Shown piece after piece: positions 29,615-38,654 of a stretch of DNA of 64,000 bases. Below the pieces are notes generated by a model. The model saw only the letters and a list, made by a program, of their open reading frames with translations, made no database searches and was not told where the DNA came from. Source of the DNA: Mycobacterium dioxanotrophicus (GTDB lineage: Bacteria; Actinomycetota; Actinomycetes; Mycobacteriales; Mycobacteriaceae); contig NZ_CP020809.1 in the NCBI RefSeq assembly GCF_002157835.1, positions 3,720,001 through 3,784,000 on the forward strand, read 5' to 3'. A program made the position numbers and the translations under genes. How positions within the stretch are numbered: the first letter of the stretch is position 1; every line of letters starts with the position of its first letter.

Positions 29615-30259
29615 TCAGCAGGCTTGCGAATTCCCACCCAGCAACCCGCTGTCGAGCACGGCATCGAGTTGCCTGGCAACCGACAAGTAGTCGCATGGCG
29701 CGTCCAGGCCAACCCAGACGCCGACACCGCACAGGATGGCGTGCAGCAGTTCGACGATGGCCGTGGCGTCGCAGTCGTCGGGCAGGTCACGCCGCGCGAC
29801 CGCATCGCCCACCACGCTGAACAGGAAGCCTCGGGTTGCCGTCACGGTGGCCGTCGGGAGGGTCGGGTTGCGTTCGGCCTCCAGGCGCGCGCTGACCAGA
29901 AACGCCACGAAGGAGGTGTCGCGGGAGCCGACCTCGAGCACCGCCGTCACGAAGGCACGCAAACGATTGACCGGTAGCTCATGCTGTTTGGCCTGCTCGA
30001 TGCACTCGACGAGCACCAAGTGCGCCTCGTGGACCAACTCACCGTACAGGTCCTCCCAGTCGGCGAAGTAGTAGTTCAGGGTCGGCCGGCTCAGCCCGGT
30101 CCTGCGGGCGATCGCCTGGAACGTGGCGGCTCCGTACCCGTACTCGGTGATGACCTCGCGGCCTGCGCGCACGATGCGGGCCCTGGTCTGCGCGGCGTCC
30201 GCCCCGACCGGCCTGCCCGGTTTGCGGCGACGCTGCCCACGTCCCCCCGCGTAACCCAT
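29615..30259 (-). CDS. TetR-family transcriptional regulator
   Basis: The 214-residue protein has a basic N-terminal extension (RGQRRRKPGRPVGAD), then a TetR helix-turn-helix (about residues 25-72: AATFQAIARRTGLSRPTLNYYFADWEDLY). A helical ligand domain follows. ATG 30259 is chosen because a good -35/-10 pair at 30266-30294 ends six bases before it, so the mRNA is probably leaderless. The target is unknown; the neighbouring SDR gene (70 bases upstream, same strand) and the regulator itself are the first candidates. Confidence 0.85.
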   Translation of the reverse strand: MGYAGGRGQRRRKPGRPVGADAAQTRARIVRAGREVITEYGYGAATFQAIARRTGLSRPTLNYYFADWEDLYGELVHEAHLVLVECIEQAKQHELPVNRLRAFVTAVLEVGSRDTSFVAFLVSARLEAERNPTLPTATVTATRGFLFSVVGDAVARRDLPDDCDATAIVELLHAILCGVGVWVGLDAPCDYLSVARQLDAVLDSGLLGGNSQAC

Positions 30260-30265
30260 GGGCAA

Positions 30266-30294
30266 ACGCTAAAACATAGCTATATGCCGGTCAA
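30266..30294 (-). promoter_or_regulatory. Leaderless promoter of the TetR gene with an internal palindrome
   Basis: On the minus strand TTGACC (30294-30289), a 17-base spacer, TAGCGT (30271-30266) and six bases lead to the ATG at 30259. The spacer contains the palindrome ATAGCTAT, a possible half or core operator for autoregulation. Evidence is sequence geometry only. Confidence 0.65.
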
Positions 30295-30328
30295 CACCTT
30301 CCCTCGCAAACTAACGCCAAAATGGACA

Positions 30329-31135
30329 TCACGCGGAGTCATAAGTACGGATGAAATCGCGCTGCTTGCGGCTGCGAAGCAACAGGTTGTCCAGATGCAC
30401 GCCCAGCGGCCGCACGACGTTGAGGAAGTTCCACCGGCCGGGGATGATCACGCGCACCTTTTCCCGCTCGACGGCCCGGATCACTCCCGCGGCCGCCTTC
30501 TCGGGACTGATACGCAGCCGCTCGCTGGAGCGGGTCGGCGGCACGTTGGTGAGCCGCACCATCGCCGTGTCGACCGGACCGAAGTAGGCGATGGTGACTC
30601 CGACCCCATACGGCGAGAGCTCGATCCGCAGCCCGCGGCCGAGCATCTCCACCGCCACCTTGCTGGTCGAGTAGGCGACACCACCCAAGGTCGGCAGCAA
30701 CGTCCCGAACTCGCTGTTGGGCGGCCACCCCATCGAGGACACCAGAACCGCATGCCCCCGCGACGCGATGAGCGGGTCGATCGCGGGTTCGAGGGTGTTG
30801 AGTGTGCCGACGAGGTTGACGTCGATGACCCGCTGCGCGGTACCCGGTTCCAGCACTCGCAGGGTCGCCGGCCGGTGGGTGATGCCGGCAGTGCAGAAGA
30901 CAAGATCGAGCCGGCCGAACTGTGTGACGACCCGGTCGACCGCTTCGGCCATCGCTTCGCGGTCGGCCACGTCGGCGCCGATGGCCAGGGCGGCGCCGCT
31001 GCCGAGCGCGGCGTCCTCATCGATGTCGACCGCGCACACCGTGGCGCCGCGCTCGGTGAGTAGCCTGACCTCGGCCGCTCCGATCCCACCACCGCCGCCG
31101 GTTACCAGCGCGACCGCGCCCGAAAAATCTCGCAT
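30329..31135 (-). CDS. Short-chain dehydrogenase/reductase
   Basis: The 268-residue classical SDR has the cofactor loop TGGGGGIG (12-19), Asp37 after the second strand (suggesting NAD(H) preference), CTAGITH in place of NNAG, catalytic Ser133/134 and Tyr155-x3-Lys159 (YSTSK). The C-terminal extension ([24 protein letters not shown]) resembles membrane-associated mycobacterial SDRs acting on lipids or steroids. GGAGG lies about ten bases before ATG 31135. It diverges from the CocE-like hydrolase gene. Substrate unknown. Confidence 0.85.
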   Translation of the reverse strand: MRDFSGAVALVTGGGGGIGAAEVRLLTERGATVCAVDIDEDAALGSGAALAIGADVADREAMAEAVDRVVTQFGRLDLVFCTAGITHRPATLRVLEPGTAQRVIDVNLVGTLNTLEPAIDPLIASRGHAVLVSSMGWPPNSEFGTLLPTLGGVAYSTSKVAVEMLGRGLRIELSPYGVGVTIAYFGPVDTAMVRLTNVPPTRSSERLRISPEKAAAGVIRAVEREKVRVIIPGRWNFLNVVRPLGVHLDNLLLRSRKQRDFIRTYDSA

Positions 31136-31340
31136 CGAAACGGGACCTCCGCGTTGGTTTTTCCACTGCCGACGGACACTTCGGACCCTACCGGGCGCGG
31201 TGGGCCGGTATCGGTCGAACGCACAGTTGGACTCCACGATTCGGACCTTTCCGGGCACGTGGCCTCTCTATGCTGACCCCAACACCGTCGATGCGGTCGC
31301 AGCAGGCAATCAACTTTCGCGTCTACCAGGAGGTGGCGCA

Positions 31341-33227
31341 GTGAGCGACGGGTCGGATGCCACCTGGCTGGATACCGGTCGCCCATCACCGGTGCACCGG
31401 GGAATGGTCTCGTCCTCTTGCTATTTGACGATGCGTGACGGTGTCCAGCTCGCCATCACGGTCCATCTCCCCGTCGCACCGACCGGGACGCCGCTGCCGA
31501 CCATCGTGCATCAGACCCGGTACTACCGGGCGATGGAACTGCGTTGGCCGTTGCGAATGCTGCGGGGCGGCAAGCCGTTTGACCACATCCGCTCGACCGC
31601 CGTGTGCCGTCGTCGCTTTGTCGCCGCGGGCTATGCCTGGGTCGACGTCGACGTGCGCGGGTCCGGCGCCTCCTACGGGCACCGGGTCTGCGAATGGTCC
31701 CCTGACGAGATCCGCGACGGTGCACAGGTTGTCGATTGGATCATCCGCCAGCCATGGTCCGACGGGGCCGTCGGTGCGCTGGGTACCTCCTACAGCGGCG
31801 CCGCGGCGGAGCTGCTGCTGGTCAACCAGCACCCCGCGGTGCGGGCCGTAGCGCCCCGCTTCTCGGTCTACGACGCCTACACCGATATCGCGTTCCCCGG
31901 CGGCATCCACGGGACCTGGTTCACCCAGACCTGGGGGCGCTACAACGACGCGCTCGACCGCAACGCACCTCATGAGGTCGCGGGGTGGTGGGTCAAGCTC
32001 CTGGTGACCGGCGCGATGCCGGTCGACGGTGACCGCGGCCGTCGGCTCCGCGCCGGAGCTGTCGCCGCGCATCTCGCCAACTACGAAATCCACCCCCAGG
32101 CCCTGTCATTGACGTTCCGTGATGATGTGGCACCGTCGGATCCCTACCGAAACGGCATCGGGGAAGGTCCGGCCCCGATCGGTACACCCGTCGATCCGCG
32201 CGGCAGCATCAACCGGTTCAGCCCGCACAATTACCGTCGCGACATCGAAGGGTCGGGCGCCGCGGTCTACGGCAGCGGAGGCTGGTTCGACGGTGCCTAC
32301 GCTCATTCGGCGATCAAGCGCTTCTCATCGGTGGCCACCGCGGGCAGTAGGCTGGTCCTCGGTCCGTGGAACCATGGGGGCCGTTGGCAGATCGAACCTG
32401 TTCGTCCACCGACACTTTCGGCGTTCGATCACGAAGGTGAACTGCTGCGGTTCTTCGACCACCACCTCAGAGGTCGCGACAATGGCATGGCGTCGGAACC
32501 CGTCGTGCACTACTTCACGATGGGCGAAGGCCGCTGGAAATCGGCGTCTTCGTGGCCGCCCGCGGCCGACGTCCTCACGTACTACTTCACCGCCGACCGA
32601 CGACTTACCGTCGAGGCCCCCGGGCCCGATGAGGTCCCGGACCAGGACGCCGCCGATGACTATCAGGTCGATCTCACCGCCGGTACCGGCGAGCACTCGC
32701 GGTGGCGCACGCAGGTTGCGATCGGGGAAGCCGTGCGCTATCCCGAGCGCAGCACCACAGATGAGAAGCTCCTGACCTACACCACCGGCGTGCTGACCGA
32801 GCCGCTCGAGGTGACGGGACACCCCCTGGTCACGCTGTTCGTCAGCTCGACAGCAGCCGACGGGACGTTCTTCGTCTATCTCGAGGATATGGACACCCGA
32901 GGCGCCGTCTCGTACGTCACCGAGGGCGAATTGCGTGCGCTCCATCGACATCTCAGTATCGCCGCGGCGCCCTACCCGCAGACCGTTCCATACCGGACCT
33001 TCAGACGCGCCGACGCGAGACCGCTTGCCCGCGGTGAGATCGCCGAGCTGAGGTTCGATCTCTTGCCGACGTCGTATGTGTTCGAGGCGGGGCACCGGAT
33101 CCGGATCGCCGTATCGGGTGCCGATGCCGATCAGTTCGCGGTACTGCCTGGAGGCGCGCCTGCCATCCGCGTCCACCGCGACAGCGCACATCCGTCGCGG
33201 ATCGAACTGCCGGTCATCATTCACTGA
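31341..33227 (+). CDS. CocE/NonD-family alpha/beta hydrolase (X-Pro dipeptidyl-peptidase-like, S15)
   Basis: The 628-residue protein has the N-terminal hydrolase fold with nucleophile Ser150 in GTSYSG. Later GWFDGAY supplies the acid and GPWNHGG the base. A C-terminal jelly-roll domain (about 380-628) is typical of cocaine-esterase-like acylases. Characterised members cleave esters or amides such as cocaine, glutaryl-cephalosporins or X-Pro peptides; the substrate is unknown. GTG 31341 follows an AGGAGG site at good distance, whereas the longer frame overlaps the SDR gene. No signal peptide is apparent. Confidence 0.85.
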   Translation: MSDGSDATWLDTGRPSPVHRGMVSSSCYLTMRDGVQLAITVHLPVAPTGTPLPTIVHQTRYYRAMELRWPLRMLRGGKPFDHIRSTAVCRRRFVAAGYAWVDVDVRGSGASYGHRVCEWSPDEIRDGAQVVDWIIRQPWSDGAVGALGTSYSGAAAELLLVNQHPAVRAVAPRFSVYDAYTDIAFPGGIHGTWFTQTWGRYNDALDRNAPHEVAGWWVKLLVTGAMPVDGDRGRRLRAGAVAAHLANYEIHPQALSLTFRDDVAPSDPYRNGIGEGPAPIGTPVDPRGSINRFSPHNYRRDIEGSGAAVYGSGGWFDGAYAHSAIKRFSSVATAGSRLVLGPWNHGGRWQIEPVRPPTLSAFDHEGELLRFFDHHLRGRDNGMASEPVVHYFTMGEGRWKSASSWPPAADVLTYYFTADRRLTVEAPGPDEVPDQDAADDYQVDLTAGTGEHSRWRTQVAIGEAVRYPERSTTDEKLLTYTTGVLTEPLEVTGHPLVTLFVSSTAADGTFFVYLEDMDTRGAVSYVTEGELRALHRHLSIAAAPYPQTVPYRTFRRADARPLARGEIAELRFDLLPTSYVFEAGHRIRIAVSGADADQFAVLPGGAPAIRVHRDSAHPSRIELPVIIH

Positions 33228-33237
33228 ACCTGAAGTA

Positions 33238-33744
33238 TCAACGCCTTTCGGCAATCCACTGCGCTGTGAAGTGTTGTATCGCGGGCATCCCATCGCGGAA
33301 CTGACGCCCCAGATAGTCTTCCAGCTTGCCTCCGACGAAGGGCACCGCGACCCTGACCGTGGTGCGGCAGACGAGCTGCGAACCAGCGGCCCGCGGTGTG
33401 AGGGTTGCCCTTCCGTGTGCCGACACCGGTGCACCCGGGACGGCGACGCGGATATCGCCCCGCACCACATCGCTGCTATCGGGCCGCCATGTCTCATTGC
33501 GCACCATCGTCAGATCACCGGGGTACAGCTGAGTCACCAGTGCCGGCAGTCGGTCGCGCAGAAGGCGCAGTGTGACGGTCACCATGGCCGAACCTGCCGC
33601 GTCGACCGCAAGGCGGTCGAGAGTGGCCCCGGCTCCCGCATAAGCGGCGAGCCGTGCATGCCAGTAATCTCGGTCACCGAATGCCCTGAGGATCTCGGCG
33701 AGGCCGGCGTCAGATTGCACCGACACGTCGAAAGACCGTGCCAT
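33238..33744 (-). CDS. DUF2505 (SRPBCC-fold) protein
   Basis: A 168-residue START-like fold protein of the actinobacterial DUF2505 family: ARSFDVSVQSDAGLAEILRAFGDRDYWHARLAAY at the start and the C-terminal GKLEDYLGRQFRDGMPAIQHF helix. The family probably binds a lipid-like ligand; function unknown. ATG 33744 is chosen because family members begin two residues before RSFD; the longer frame runs into the neighbouring divergent gene. It converges with the CocE gene (10-base gap). Confidence 0.78.
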   Translation of the reverse strand: MARSFDVSVQSDAGLAEILRAFGDRDYWHARLAAYAGAGATLDRLAVDAAGSAMVTVTLRLLRDRLPALVTQLYPGDLTMVRNETWRPDSSDVVRGDIRVAVPGAPVSAHGRATLTPRAAGSQLVCRTTVRVAVPFVGGKLEDYLGRQFRDGMPAIQHFTAQWIAERR

Positions 33745-33828
33745 ACCGTCACCGTAATGCCGATGTTCGGTGAACTCAACCTGCTCCGATCCGCACCAAA
33801 GCGCTTGCGGCAGTGCGATCATCAGCAC

Positions 33829-34251
33829 ATGGCTAAAGCGCGCCGGTCCTTTGAAGGATCAACGAGAAGTTCGGCATCCGCACCGCAGGTGTGGGACGTG
33901 TGGACCGATCCCCCGCGATGGCCGGGCGGCATCATCGAATCAGCCTCGATCGACCGCGAATTCGGCGTTGGCGCACGGATAACCGTGAAAGGCAAGGGCG
34001 GCCCGGCAACCGCCTCCACGGTCACCGAGGTGGAATCACCGAGGCTCTGGACCGGCACGTCGTCGTTTCCCGGACTGTCCATGCGCTTCGAGCACCAGAT
34101 CGACCCTGTTCCCGATGGCACGATCTTGACCGAACGGGTGATCATGGCCGGGCCGCTGGCAGGCGTGGCCGCCATGTTCATCGGACCGCGCCTGGCCACG
34201 GCGTTCGAGTCGTCGACTGCGCGTATCGCCGAAATCGCCGAGCGCCCCTGA
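33829..34251 (+). CDS. SRPBCC-fold protein
   Basis: A 140-residue START-like protein: STRSSASAPQVWDVWTDPPRWPGG, FGVGARITVKGKGGPATASTV, MRFEHQIDPVPDGTILTERV and a C-terminal helix. It likely binds a hydrophobic ligand; no catalytic residues are recognised. ATG 33829 is chosen from a longer open frame because the fold begins there and the upstream part lies antisense to DUF2505. It diverges from DUF2505, a second START-like gene 84 bases away, and converges with the DoxX-like gene. Confidence 0.75.
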   Translation: MAKARRSFEGSTRSSASAPQVWDVWTDPPRWPGGIIESASIDREFGVGARITVKGKGGPATASTVTEVESPRLWTGTSSFPGLSMRFEHQIDPVPDGTILTERVIMAGPLAGVAAMFIGPRLATAFESSTARIAEIAERP

Positions 34252-34260
34252 CAATCGGCG

Positions 34261-34620
34261 TCATACAGCGACGAGTGCGAGCTGACCGCCGAAGACGAAT
34301 GCGGTGACACCGAAGACCACGACCGCGGGTAGCGTCGCCAGCACGGAATCACGCACTCGTCGGTGCGCGATCACCGCGCCGATCATCATCAGCAGGAACC
34401 CGACCGCTGCGGCAATGCCCAAGGGACGCCAGAACAATCCGCCGATCAGCCCGATGGCGCCCGCCAGCTGGCACGCGCCGATGAACCGGCTGAGTCCGCG
34501 CGACAGCCCCAGCCGCTGACCGTTCTTGCGCGCTTCCTCCAGATAGAAGAGGTTCAGGATCGCGGCGACACCGAGATAGACCGCCAGCACGATCGAGGCC
34601 ACTACCACCGCGATACTCAT
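34261..34620 (-). CDS. DoxX-like four-span membrane protein
   Basis: The 119-residue protein has four hydrophobic segments in the spacing of the DoxX/DoxX_2 family: a first span with IVLAVYLGVAAILNLFYL, LAGAIGLIGGLFWRPLGIAAAVGFLLMM as a central pair, and a C-terminal span. The central GxxxLIGG pattern after the second-span helix is typical. Roles in the family range from terminal-oxidase subunits to redox stress complexes; none can be assigned here. GGGGAT lies before ATG 34620. It is 36 bases downstream of the PE-PPE gene stop and could be in the same transcript only by read-through. Confidence 0.72.
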   Translation of the reverse strand: MSIAVVVASIVLAVYLGVAAILNLFYLEEARKNGQRLGLSRGLSRFIGACQLAGAIGLIGGLFWRPLGIAAAVGFLLMMIGAVIAHRRVRDSVLATLPAVVVFGVTAFVFGGQLALVAV

Positions 34621-34656
34621 CCGATCCCCTGTCGAAGCGTCGCCACTGCGTTGGTT

Positions 34657-36360
34657 CTAGCTTCCTCCTGAATTGTCGGTAGCACCAGACCCGCTTCCAG
34701 ACGTAGCACCGTCGGTATCAGATTGCGTCGTACCGGTATTCGCGCCTGCACCAGTGCCCTCAGAGCCTGCTGTCGATGGGCTGACCTTATTGCCGGTGCG
34801 GTTGCCGCTCAAGGCGTCCTTGACCTTGGTCATGGCATCGGTCACCGCACCGTTGATCTTGGCGGTGACGGTCTTCAGCCCCGACAGCGCGGGCGATCCA
34901 CCGATCGGACCGCGCACTACATTGGTCTGAGGCTTCTTCGGCGCCGGTGGCGTATCCGAAGTCGTCGGGGGCGAGACCGCATCGTGTGCGCCCGAGACAT
35001 CCTGCCCGGCTTCAGATGTCCCGACCTGGTCGACCGTGCCGGCCGAAGCCTCCGCGGCATCCGGTGCGTCGAGTGTCTTCGCGGCCGTCAGTTGCGCACC
35101 GCCCTGCGGCGCCCCCTGGTCGATGGTGGTCTCCTGATGCTTCGCCGCCGTCAGCTGTTCTCCGCCTGGCGGTTGTGGCAGCGTGGAGTCGGCGGTCAGC
35201 GGGCTGATCGGGTTGACGTGCACGGTGTTCAGCGCCTCGAGACGATGGATGGTCTCCTTCAATCCCGCGGCGACGGCGTCGGCGTCAGCCTCCCACCGGG
35301 TCACGGGTGGCAGCAACTCGAGATGTTGCGGTTGCGCCGGATACACCCCACCGTTCGGCGGTCGGTTGTAGCTCGTCTCGATGATGGCCCGCAGCAGCGG
35401 ATCCAGGGCTTTGACGATCTCGGGAGGCACCCCAAGATCCAGCAACGGCCGTGTCAACGGCAGCTGACCCTCGGGATTCCGGATCACCACGTCGGAGATG
35501 TTGCCGTTGGTCGTCACGATATAGTGCGCCGGATCCTGTTGGGCCAGAGCTACATCGGCCGAACTGATGGTTCCATCGTGGTTGAGGTCGAAATCCACGT
35601 CCTGGTAGTAGCCGTTGTGAACGTAGACGAACCCCAGGGCGGCATTGGCCCAGGCGACGGGATTGAGCACGTACTGCGGCACATCCGAGGCGCCGTCATA
35701 CTGCTTGCTGATCTGAATCACCTGCGGACCGTTGGGATCCGGGTTCATCGACGCGCCGAAGCTCAGCCCGATCAGCGGTACGTACACGCCGGCGGGCAGC
35801 CGTGCCCAGAGGCCGCCGTTGTTGCGCGCACCGTTGCCCACCAACACGAACGTGATGTTCGAGGTGTCATATCCCTCGGCCTCCAACTGGCGGATCGCCT
35901 CGGACTCGGCGTTGGCCCCCTGGGAATAGCCCACGACGTAGATGGGGTCGTTCGGGTTTTGCGTACGGGCGTCTTTGATGGCGGTGATGGTGTTCTGGGT
36001 CGCGATGGTTCGCGACGCGTCATAGGTGGGATCGGTGAGCCCGGTGAGGACTCCGAACGATCGCGGGTACTGGACGTAGTAGTTGCCGCCCGCACCGGGG
36101 GTGGAAACATAGTCGTAGCCCTGGTCGAGGACACCGCTGAGGGTGCCGCGCATCCGGTCTGGCGCTTGGGAATTGCCGGTGGGAATGATGTCCTTGGTGC
36201 CGTCGATGAAGATACTGGTCGCCGCAAGGAGGCGCACCATCGGCGCGTTGGCGTCTACGACATTGACGAACCCGACCAGACCGGCCAGTTCCAGCGCAAC
36301 TCCGGCCGTCACGTACGACGCCGTCCTGGCGCTCATGGTGTTGTGTCGATGAATTCCCAC
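34657..36360 (-). CDS. PE-PPE domain (alpha/beta hydrolase-like) envelope protein with EF-hand-like loop
   Basis: The 567-residue protein starts with a hydrophobic signal/anchor (about 13-35). The PE-PPE domain follows, with nucleophile Ser146 in GYSQG. Related single-domain proteins (Chp1/Rv3822, Chp2/Rv1184c and the M. smegmatis PE of the trehalose polyphleate locus) acylate trehalose lipids outside the cytoplasmic membrane, so a lipid acyltransferase or esterase role is the best guess. A 12-residue EF-hand/dockerin-type loop, DLNHDGTISSAD (258-269), interrupts the domain. The last 180 residues are low-complexity with an NVVRG motif and an amphipathic segment, shared with the next PE-PPE protein. 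GTG 36360 follows a GGAGGA site. Confidence 0.82.
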   Translation of the reverse strand: MGIHRHNTMSARTASYVTAGVALELAGLVGFVNVVDANAPMVRLLAATSIFIDGTKDIIPTGNSQAPDRMRGTLSGVLDQGYDYVSTPGAGGNYYVQYPRSFGVLTGLTDPTYDASRTIATQNTITAIKDARTQNPNDPIYVVGYSQGANAESEAIRQLEAEGYDTSNITFVLVGNGARNNGGLWARLPAGVYVPLIGLSFGASMNPDPNGPQVIQISKQYDGASDVPQYVLNPVAWANAALGFVYVHNGYYQDVDFDLNHDGTISSADVALAQQDPAHYIVTTNGNISDVVIRNPEGQLPLTRPLLDLGVPPEIVKALDPLLRAIIETSYNRPPNGGVYPAQPQHLELLPPVTRWEADADAVAAGLKETIHRLEALNTVHVNPISPLTADSTLPQPPGGEQLTAAKHQETTIDQGAPQGGAQLTAAKTLDAPDAAEASAGTVDQVGTSEAGQDVSGAHDAVSPPTTSDTPPAPKKPQTNVVRGPIGGSPALSGLKTVTAKINGAVTDAMTKVKDALSGNRTGNKVSPSTAGSEGTGAGANTGTTQSDTDGATSGSGSGATDNSGGS

Positions 36361-36831
36361 GGCATTCCTCCGCCCCGACGGGTGAATCTGGCTAACTGAT
36401 GGGACCGCTCACATCGAAGACTAGTGCCGTTCCTGTGAAATTGCTGCAATTTTCGCCAGAAACAATATTTTCGGTAGCTCTTACGGTGGCGGCAGCCCAG
36501 TGGTCGGTTCGTAGCTCCAGCGCGGAACGCGACATTCGCTGCAGCAGGCGCGCGGGTGGCACTCCGCCGCTAAATGCGTATGTATCACAATGACTGGCGC
36601 GAGCCGGAGTATCAGCCACCTGCATCGGGCGACGTATCCGTTGTGCTCAAAGCGGCAACCGCGCACGCCGATATCGCGATCCCCACGCCACGTGGACGCC
36701 TGGACCGCGGACATTGCTGGATCGGCCGGAGTGATCCGCCGCCGGGCACAATGGCGCGAGCAGCAGCTGAACTCAACAGTTATTCAGCAAACAACTGGAC
36801 GAGCCACGCACGGCAGCTCAGCCGCTGAGCG
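36361..36831. other. 471-bp intergenic region between the two PE-PPE genes
   Basis: No convincing gene is seen. The part next to the first PE-PPE start (about 36,420-36,480) is markedly AT-richer than the surroundings and probably holds its promoter. The short plus-strand frames here lack a ribosome site and any recognisable product. Confidence 0.6.
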
Positions 36832-38397
36832 CTATCCCGCCGCCCCCGCAGAGCTTGTATCCGCCGAACCAGTGTGCGCCTGCGCCGCCGGCGGCTTCGT
36901 GCCGAGCGCCTTTACGATGGACGTGATCGTTTTCGTCACAACCCCTTTCACCGATGAAACGGTGCTTTGGACGCCGGTCGTCAAACCTGACTTGCCCGTT
37001 GTCGCGCCCCGCACGACATTCAACTTCGGCTTGTTCACCGCCGGCAGTAGCGGCGTCAGAATCGATTTGTTCAGCACCGGCTGGCTGGTCGTGTCGGCCG
37101 GCGGCGTGCTGCTCTCGGGCGTCCCGGTATCGGTGGTCGGTGCCGCGGTCTGCGTATCGGCAACCTGTTGCGATTCCGTGGGATTCGGGGCGGATGTGGA
37201 TGATTGGCCGCTGGGCACCTGCGTTGACGCCATGACCTGGGAGAGCGGAACGGGTGGCGGAGGCTGGTTCGGTAGCGTCACCGGCGGACCGAAGATGCCG
37301 TAGGCGCCCTGCCCTTGCACGTATGCCGGCGGCGTTCCCGGTGTGCGCTCCCCCGTGAGATCTTCCAATCCGATGAACAGGCCCGTCGGGATGGCGACGG
37401 CCAGGGCCGCCGCGAACTTCACGGGATTCGGGAAGTAGAAGATGTTCGCGGGCGTCGGCTGCCCTGGGTTTATCGTGCGGTTGTAGCCGGATTCGATGAG
37501 CACCCGCATCACGGGGTCCAATGTGTCGGCGATGATCGGGCCCGCTCCCGGAATGTTCGCGATGGGCATGAGCAGCGGCACCGGGTAGGTGGGAATCAGG
37601 TAATAGGCCGTATCGCCTTGGGTCCCCTGGTAAACGGCACTGTTCGGGTCGACGTTCTGATAGTTGGGGTGCACCAGGACCAGACCGGCCGCGGCGTTCG
37701 CCATGGCGAACGGATTCAGTGGGTTGGTCGGGAAGTCGGCGAAGCCGTCGTACTGCTGGGCGATGTCGTAAGTCGTGATCTGGCCCGGCGCGGCACCGGC
37801 GGTCGTCGTGGGCGTGGCGCCGCTGAAGGTGAAGTCCAGGCCAGGGATGTAGAGCCCGTTGAAGCGTTCCAGCGCACCACCGTTGGGCCGGTTGCCGTTG
37901 CCGATCAGAACGAAACTGACCGCAGGCGGCGTCCCCGGATTGTTGGCCCAGTATTGATTGAAGCTCCGCTTGTACTGCGTCGCGACATTCGCGCCCTGTG
38001 AGTATCCGAAGATCACACTTCCGGAACTGATGGTTCCGGGTGACGGTAATGCCGCGACGCCGAGGGCCACGGCGTCGTCGTAAGTCATGGCGTGGAAGTA
38101 GCCCACTGAGAACGGCCAGAAACTCGCGGGATAGTTGACGAATACATTCGGCTGCGCAGCCGCTGACGGGACAGTGGCATCGATGTATGGCGTCGCCAGG
38201 TCGATATTCTGTTGCGGCGTGTCGAGCGTGCCGCAATAGGGTCTGCAGAACGGTTGGGCGTACTCGGTGCCCCTGATGATGTAGTTCGATGCCGCGGTGA
38301 GGGTGAACACCGAGGTCATCGTGGCGGTGAGGGCCAGCAGGACCGCGGCTGAAACGACCAACAGTGCCACCAGGACTGACCGAATGAAGACGCGCAT
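36832..38397 (-). CDS. PE-PPE domain (alpha/beta hydrolase-like) envelope protein
   Basis: The 521-residue protein has an N-terminal signal anchor (about 5-35: VLVALLVVSAAVLLALTAT) and a PE-PPE domain with nucleophile Ser133 in GYSQG. Cys51 and Cys55 (PFCRPYCG) could form a disulfide, fitting an extracytoplasmic location. The C-terminal third is Pro/Thr/Ser-rich and ends in an NVVRG motif plus an amphipathic helix, as in the PE-PPE protein at 34657-36360, so the two are paralogues. By family precedent it may transfer or hydrolyse acyl groups of envelope lipids. ATG 38397 is preferred to the 19-residue longer frame because the signal sequence starts there. It diverges from the monooxygenase gene. 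Confidence 0.82.
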   Translation of the reverse strand: MRVFIRSVLVALLVVSAAVLLALTATMTSVFTLTAASNYIIRGTEYAQPFCRPYCGTLDTPQQNIDLATPYIDATVPSAAAQPNVFVNYPASFWPFSVGYFHAMTYDDAVALGVAALPSPGTISSGSVIFGYSQGANVATQYKRSFNQYWANNPGTPPAVSFVLIGNGNRPNGGALERFNGLYIPGLDFTFSGATPTTTAGAAPGQITTYDIAQQYDGFADFPTNPLNPFAMANAAAGLVLVHPNYQNVDPNSAVYQGTQGDTAYYLIPTYPVPLLMPIANIPGAGPIIADTLDPVMRVLIESGYNRTINPGQPTPANIFYFPNPVKFAAALAVAIPTGLFIGLEDLTGERTPGTPPAYVQGQGAYGIFGPPVTLPNQPPPPVPLSQVMASTQVPSGQSSTSAPNPTESQQVADTQTAAPTTDTGTPESSTPPADTTSQPVLNKSILTPLLPAVNKPKLNVVRGATTGKSGLTTGVQSTVSSVKGVVTKTITSIVKALGTKPPAAQAHTGSADTSSAGAAG

Positions 38398-38654
38398 GAT
38401 GAACCCGCTTGATTGTGGTGTGCAGTTTGGCTCGCCCCGACTTGCGATACCCATGCATCATCCACCAGGTGGGCCGCGAAATGTGCTGTGTCCGGCAAAT
38501 TGAACCTGTGAATTTCGTTGGGCGATGGCGAAATATCGGGATTCGGCGAGGAATTGTTTGTACTCGCAACTAAGTCCGACTTTTGTGATCTCGGATGCAG
38601 ATCTCGGTCTTATTTCGGCCCATTAAGTCGGTGCCGCACGGGTACCGTATGTGT

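Noticed and set aside
36399..36828. Two short plus-strand frames (64 and 84 codons) between the PE-PPE genes
   Set aside because: No ribosome site, no recognisable product, and mixed composition; treated as intergenic.
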